Source of the DNA: Euborellia annulipes
Taxonomy: Eukaryota; Arthropoda; Insecta; Dermaptera; Anisolabididae
Reading direction: 5' to 3'
Length of the DNA stretch: 64,000 bases
NCBI GenBank assembly: GCA_023213315.1
Contig: JAKCPI010005674.1
Location: 42,475-106,474 of the forward strand
The position numbers were made by a program, and so were the translations under genes. Each line of letters opens with the position of its first letter. Position 1 is the first letter of the stretch. Below are positions 52,605 through 55,600 of this stretch, one piece after another. The notes under the pieces are model-generated. The model was not told where the DNA came from, did not search any database, and saw only the letters and a list, made by a program, of their open reading frames with translations.

Positions 52605-55600
52605 TATTGAATTCATGTCAAAAATTCTATGTCGAGATTTTGATGAATTTACACGTTTTGAGGTCCCCTGAATCAAAAAGTGGTTTTTTGTGGCATGGTC
52701 TGTCTGTCTGCCTGTGTGTGTCTATGGATGTGTGTGTGTGTGTTCAATTTTAAGCATGAAGGAATTGAGCTAGGAGGTTGAAATTTTATATTTAAGTTAG
52801 GCACACCCCTAGGGTGTGAAAATAAGCTTTTAATCAAAATCGACCAGAGTACTAGTACTTTACTAATAAACCGGTACTTTTTCAGTTTTTTTTTTTCGAT
52901 TTCCTCAAAATTTGATTCAACGATTTTGATTAAAATTCAAAAATCAATTATGTTTTAGATGCTCTTTAAAATGTATATTCTCATTTTGCCATTGAAATCT
53001 TCTGAAGACCTCTTTACTCTTGTACTTCATATAAAGATAGGAGAAATGGTTGCCATGGTAACAAAATATAAATATTTTCCCATTCTTATAAATTTTGCAT
53101 CTTGAATTCAAAAGTACCGTACTGTCGGAAACTAAATATATCTCGACACAAAAAATCTAGTGTAACAAGCACAGAACACAACTTTCGATTACCGAAGGTA
53201 AGAGAAAGTTGTGTGCTGTGTGAGTTTCACACCAGATTTTGTGGACAAAATAAAACAAAAGGCAAGAAGAAAATTAACTAAGAGGTTGAAATTTTATATC
53301 TAATTGTAAATTAATTACCTTCCTGAGAAAATTAGCTTTTAAATAAAATCGGCATAAGGGATACCTGTACTTCACTGATGTACTTGATCAGTTGTTTTTT
53401 TCGCTGCCACAATTTTAATTAAAATTCCTAAATTAATTATTTTTTAGAAGCTCTTTAAAATGTATATTCGCTTAAGCTCTCAAAATAGTTTCAAGCACAC
53501 TTTACTCTTAATATATCGGCGGAAATTAAATAGGCCTATACGAATACAAAAAATCTGATGCAATAAGCACAGAACACAACTTTTAATTACCAAAGAGAAA
53601 GTTGTGTGCTCTTCGATCACACCAGATGAGTTATAGCAGATTTTTTCTTGTATAAAAAATATATTTTCGCTAATTGAAAGTTGTCTGATGTGCGGTCACT
53701 CCCGCCAGATTTTTATCGAATGAGATTATGTTCAGCTTACAAAATAAATATATTTAAATTAACTCTTTAAATAATAGATTGGTTATGGATTATTAAGAAT
53801 TTTTAAACAAAAGGGAATTAAATGTTAAGTGGATTTTAAGGGAGTTTTTTCATTAATCCCAACTTCATTGTATTTCTCTGACGATGAATTAAAATTATTG
53901 AATTATCCTTTAGTAAAATCAATTACATCTCTATTTCCCTTTGATGATTTTCCATTTTCAAATGGAGAAAGGAATTAGTATCCGTACAATTCAATTTAAA
54001 TGCTATTTTTTCGAGAATTTGTTTTGTTTTTGAAGAATATCCTAAATAAAAAAATAAATTTTAATTAAAATTTTATTACTCTGATAGTCAATTGAAGTGA
54101 ATTAAGGAATATTCTAAAAGTCATTAGATGCCACCCACTCTTTTAAAAACTCCTATTTTGTATTGGCAAAACCTGTGAACGTTTTGATTAATACAAGGGA
54201 GATGTGGCTTTTTATTACTTTCTCGTATACGAAGAATATAAAGAGAAAGTATTGTAATCGATAAAAAATTCAACTTCGACGTTTTGATGATTCTCCAGGT
54301 TTTAGACCTTCTTGATTAAAAAAAAAAACATTTTTGGAATTATGTCCGTATGCGAATAATTAAAAACGCTAGAAGTGAAATTGGGTATATAGGCTACTTC
54401 TTACAAGATTAAAATTGTAGATTTGTAACAACTTTTGGAGTAAATACCGGAACTATTTTTTACTTTCTCATACCTCTATATATGTTAATATATAGAGAGA
54501 GAAAGTATTGGATTCATTTCAAAAATTCGATGTCGAGATTTTGATGGATATACCACGTTTTGAGGTCCCCTGAATCCAAAAAGTGATTTTCGTGTTCTGT
54601 GTGTGTGTCTGTCTATGAACAAAATATCTCAAGACCTTCGAGGTTGAAATTTTATATTTAAGTTAGCCACCTCTCTGGCACGTGACACGAAGCCTTTGAA
54701 CAAATCGGCCAAAAAGTGCTAGTACTTTACTGATGCACTTTTTCAGTTTTTTTCGATTTTCTCAAAATTCGCTTCAACTATTTTAATTAAAATTCAAAAA
54801 TCAATTATTTTTTAGATGCTCTTTAAAATTTATATTCTCATTTTGCCATTGAAATCTTCTGAAGACCTCTTTACTCTTGTAGAAACTTCATAGGAAAGAT
54901 AGGAGAAATGGTTGCCATGGTAACAAAATATAAATAAATTTTACATCTTGAATTCAAATGTACCGTACTGTCGGAGCCTAAATATATGTCAACTCAAAAA
55001 ATCTGGTGTGACAAGGGCAGAACACAACTTTCTCCTCCCGAAGGGTAAGAGAAAGTTGTGCTGTGCGACCAGTCACACCGGATTTTTTAACTAATAAGTT
55101 TATATATTAGATACATTTGAAGTGTGTGTCTTCGTGCACGAAAGCATCTCGGGTAAATAAACGGTGATCCGGTAGGAATTTCAAAAAAAAAAATAATAAT
55201 AATTTAAATAAATATATATGATGAGGAAGAGAAGCCTTATCTCTCCTCTAAGGATCAAAGGCATTTACAAAATTTAATCATAACAGACCTTTAATACTCC
55301 AACAAAAGAACAAACTGTTTGATAAGATTTTTTTATAGAAAAATCTTTTATCTGTCCTTGTTGAATAGCATAATAAGATAAAAAGCCTAATGCTAACTAA
55401 CGAGACAAAGTGTTTTCAGACCAAATCGAAAATAAAAAAAATAAAATAATCTCTCCATTGAAAACTTTTAATAAAAATCTGGATTATTTTTAACAATTTG
55501 TATGTTTTTTGTGCCAACATTATACGATTACATTAACTTTACTTGCCCAACCTATGGTTGGTGGGCAAAGTTAAAAAATCTGGTGTGACTGGCGCACAGC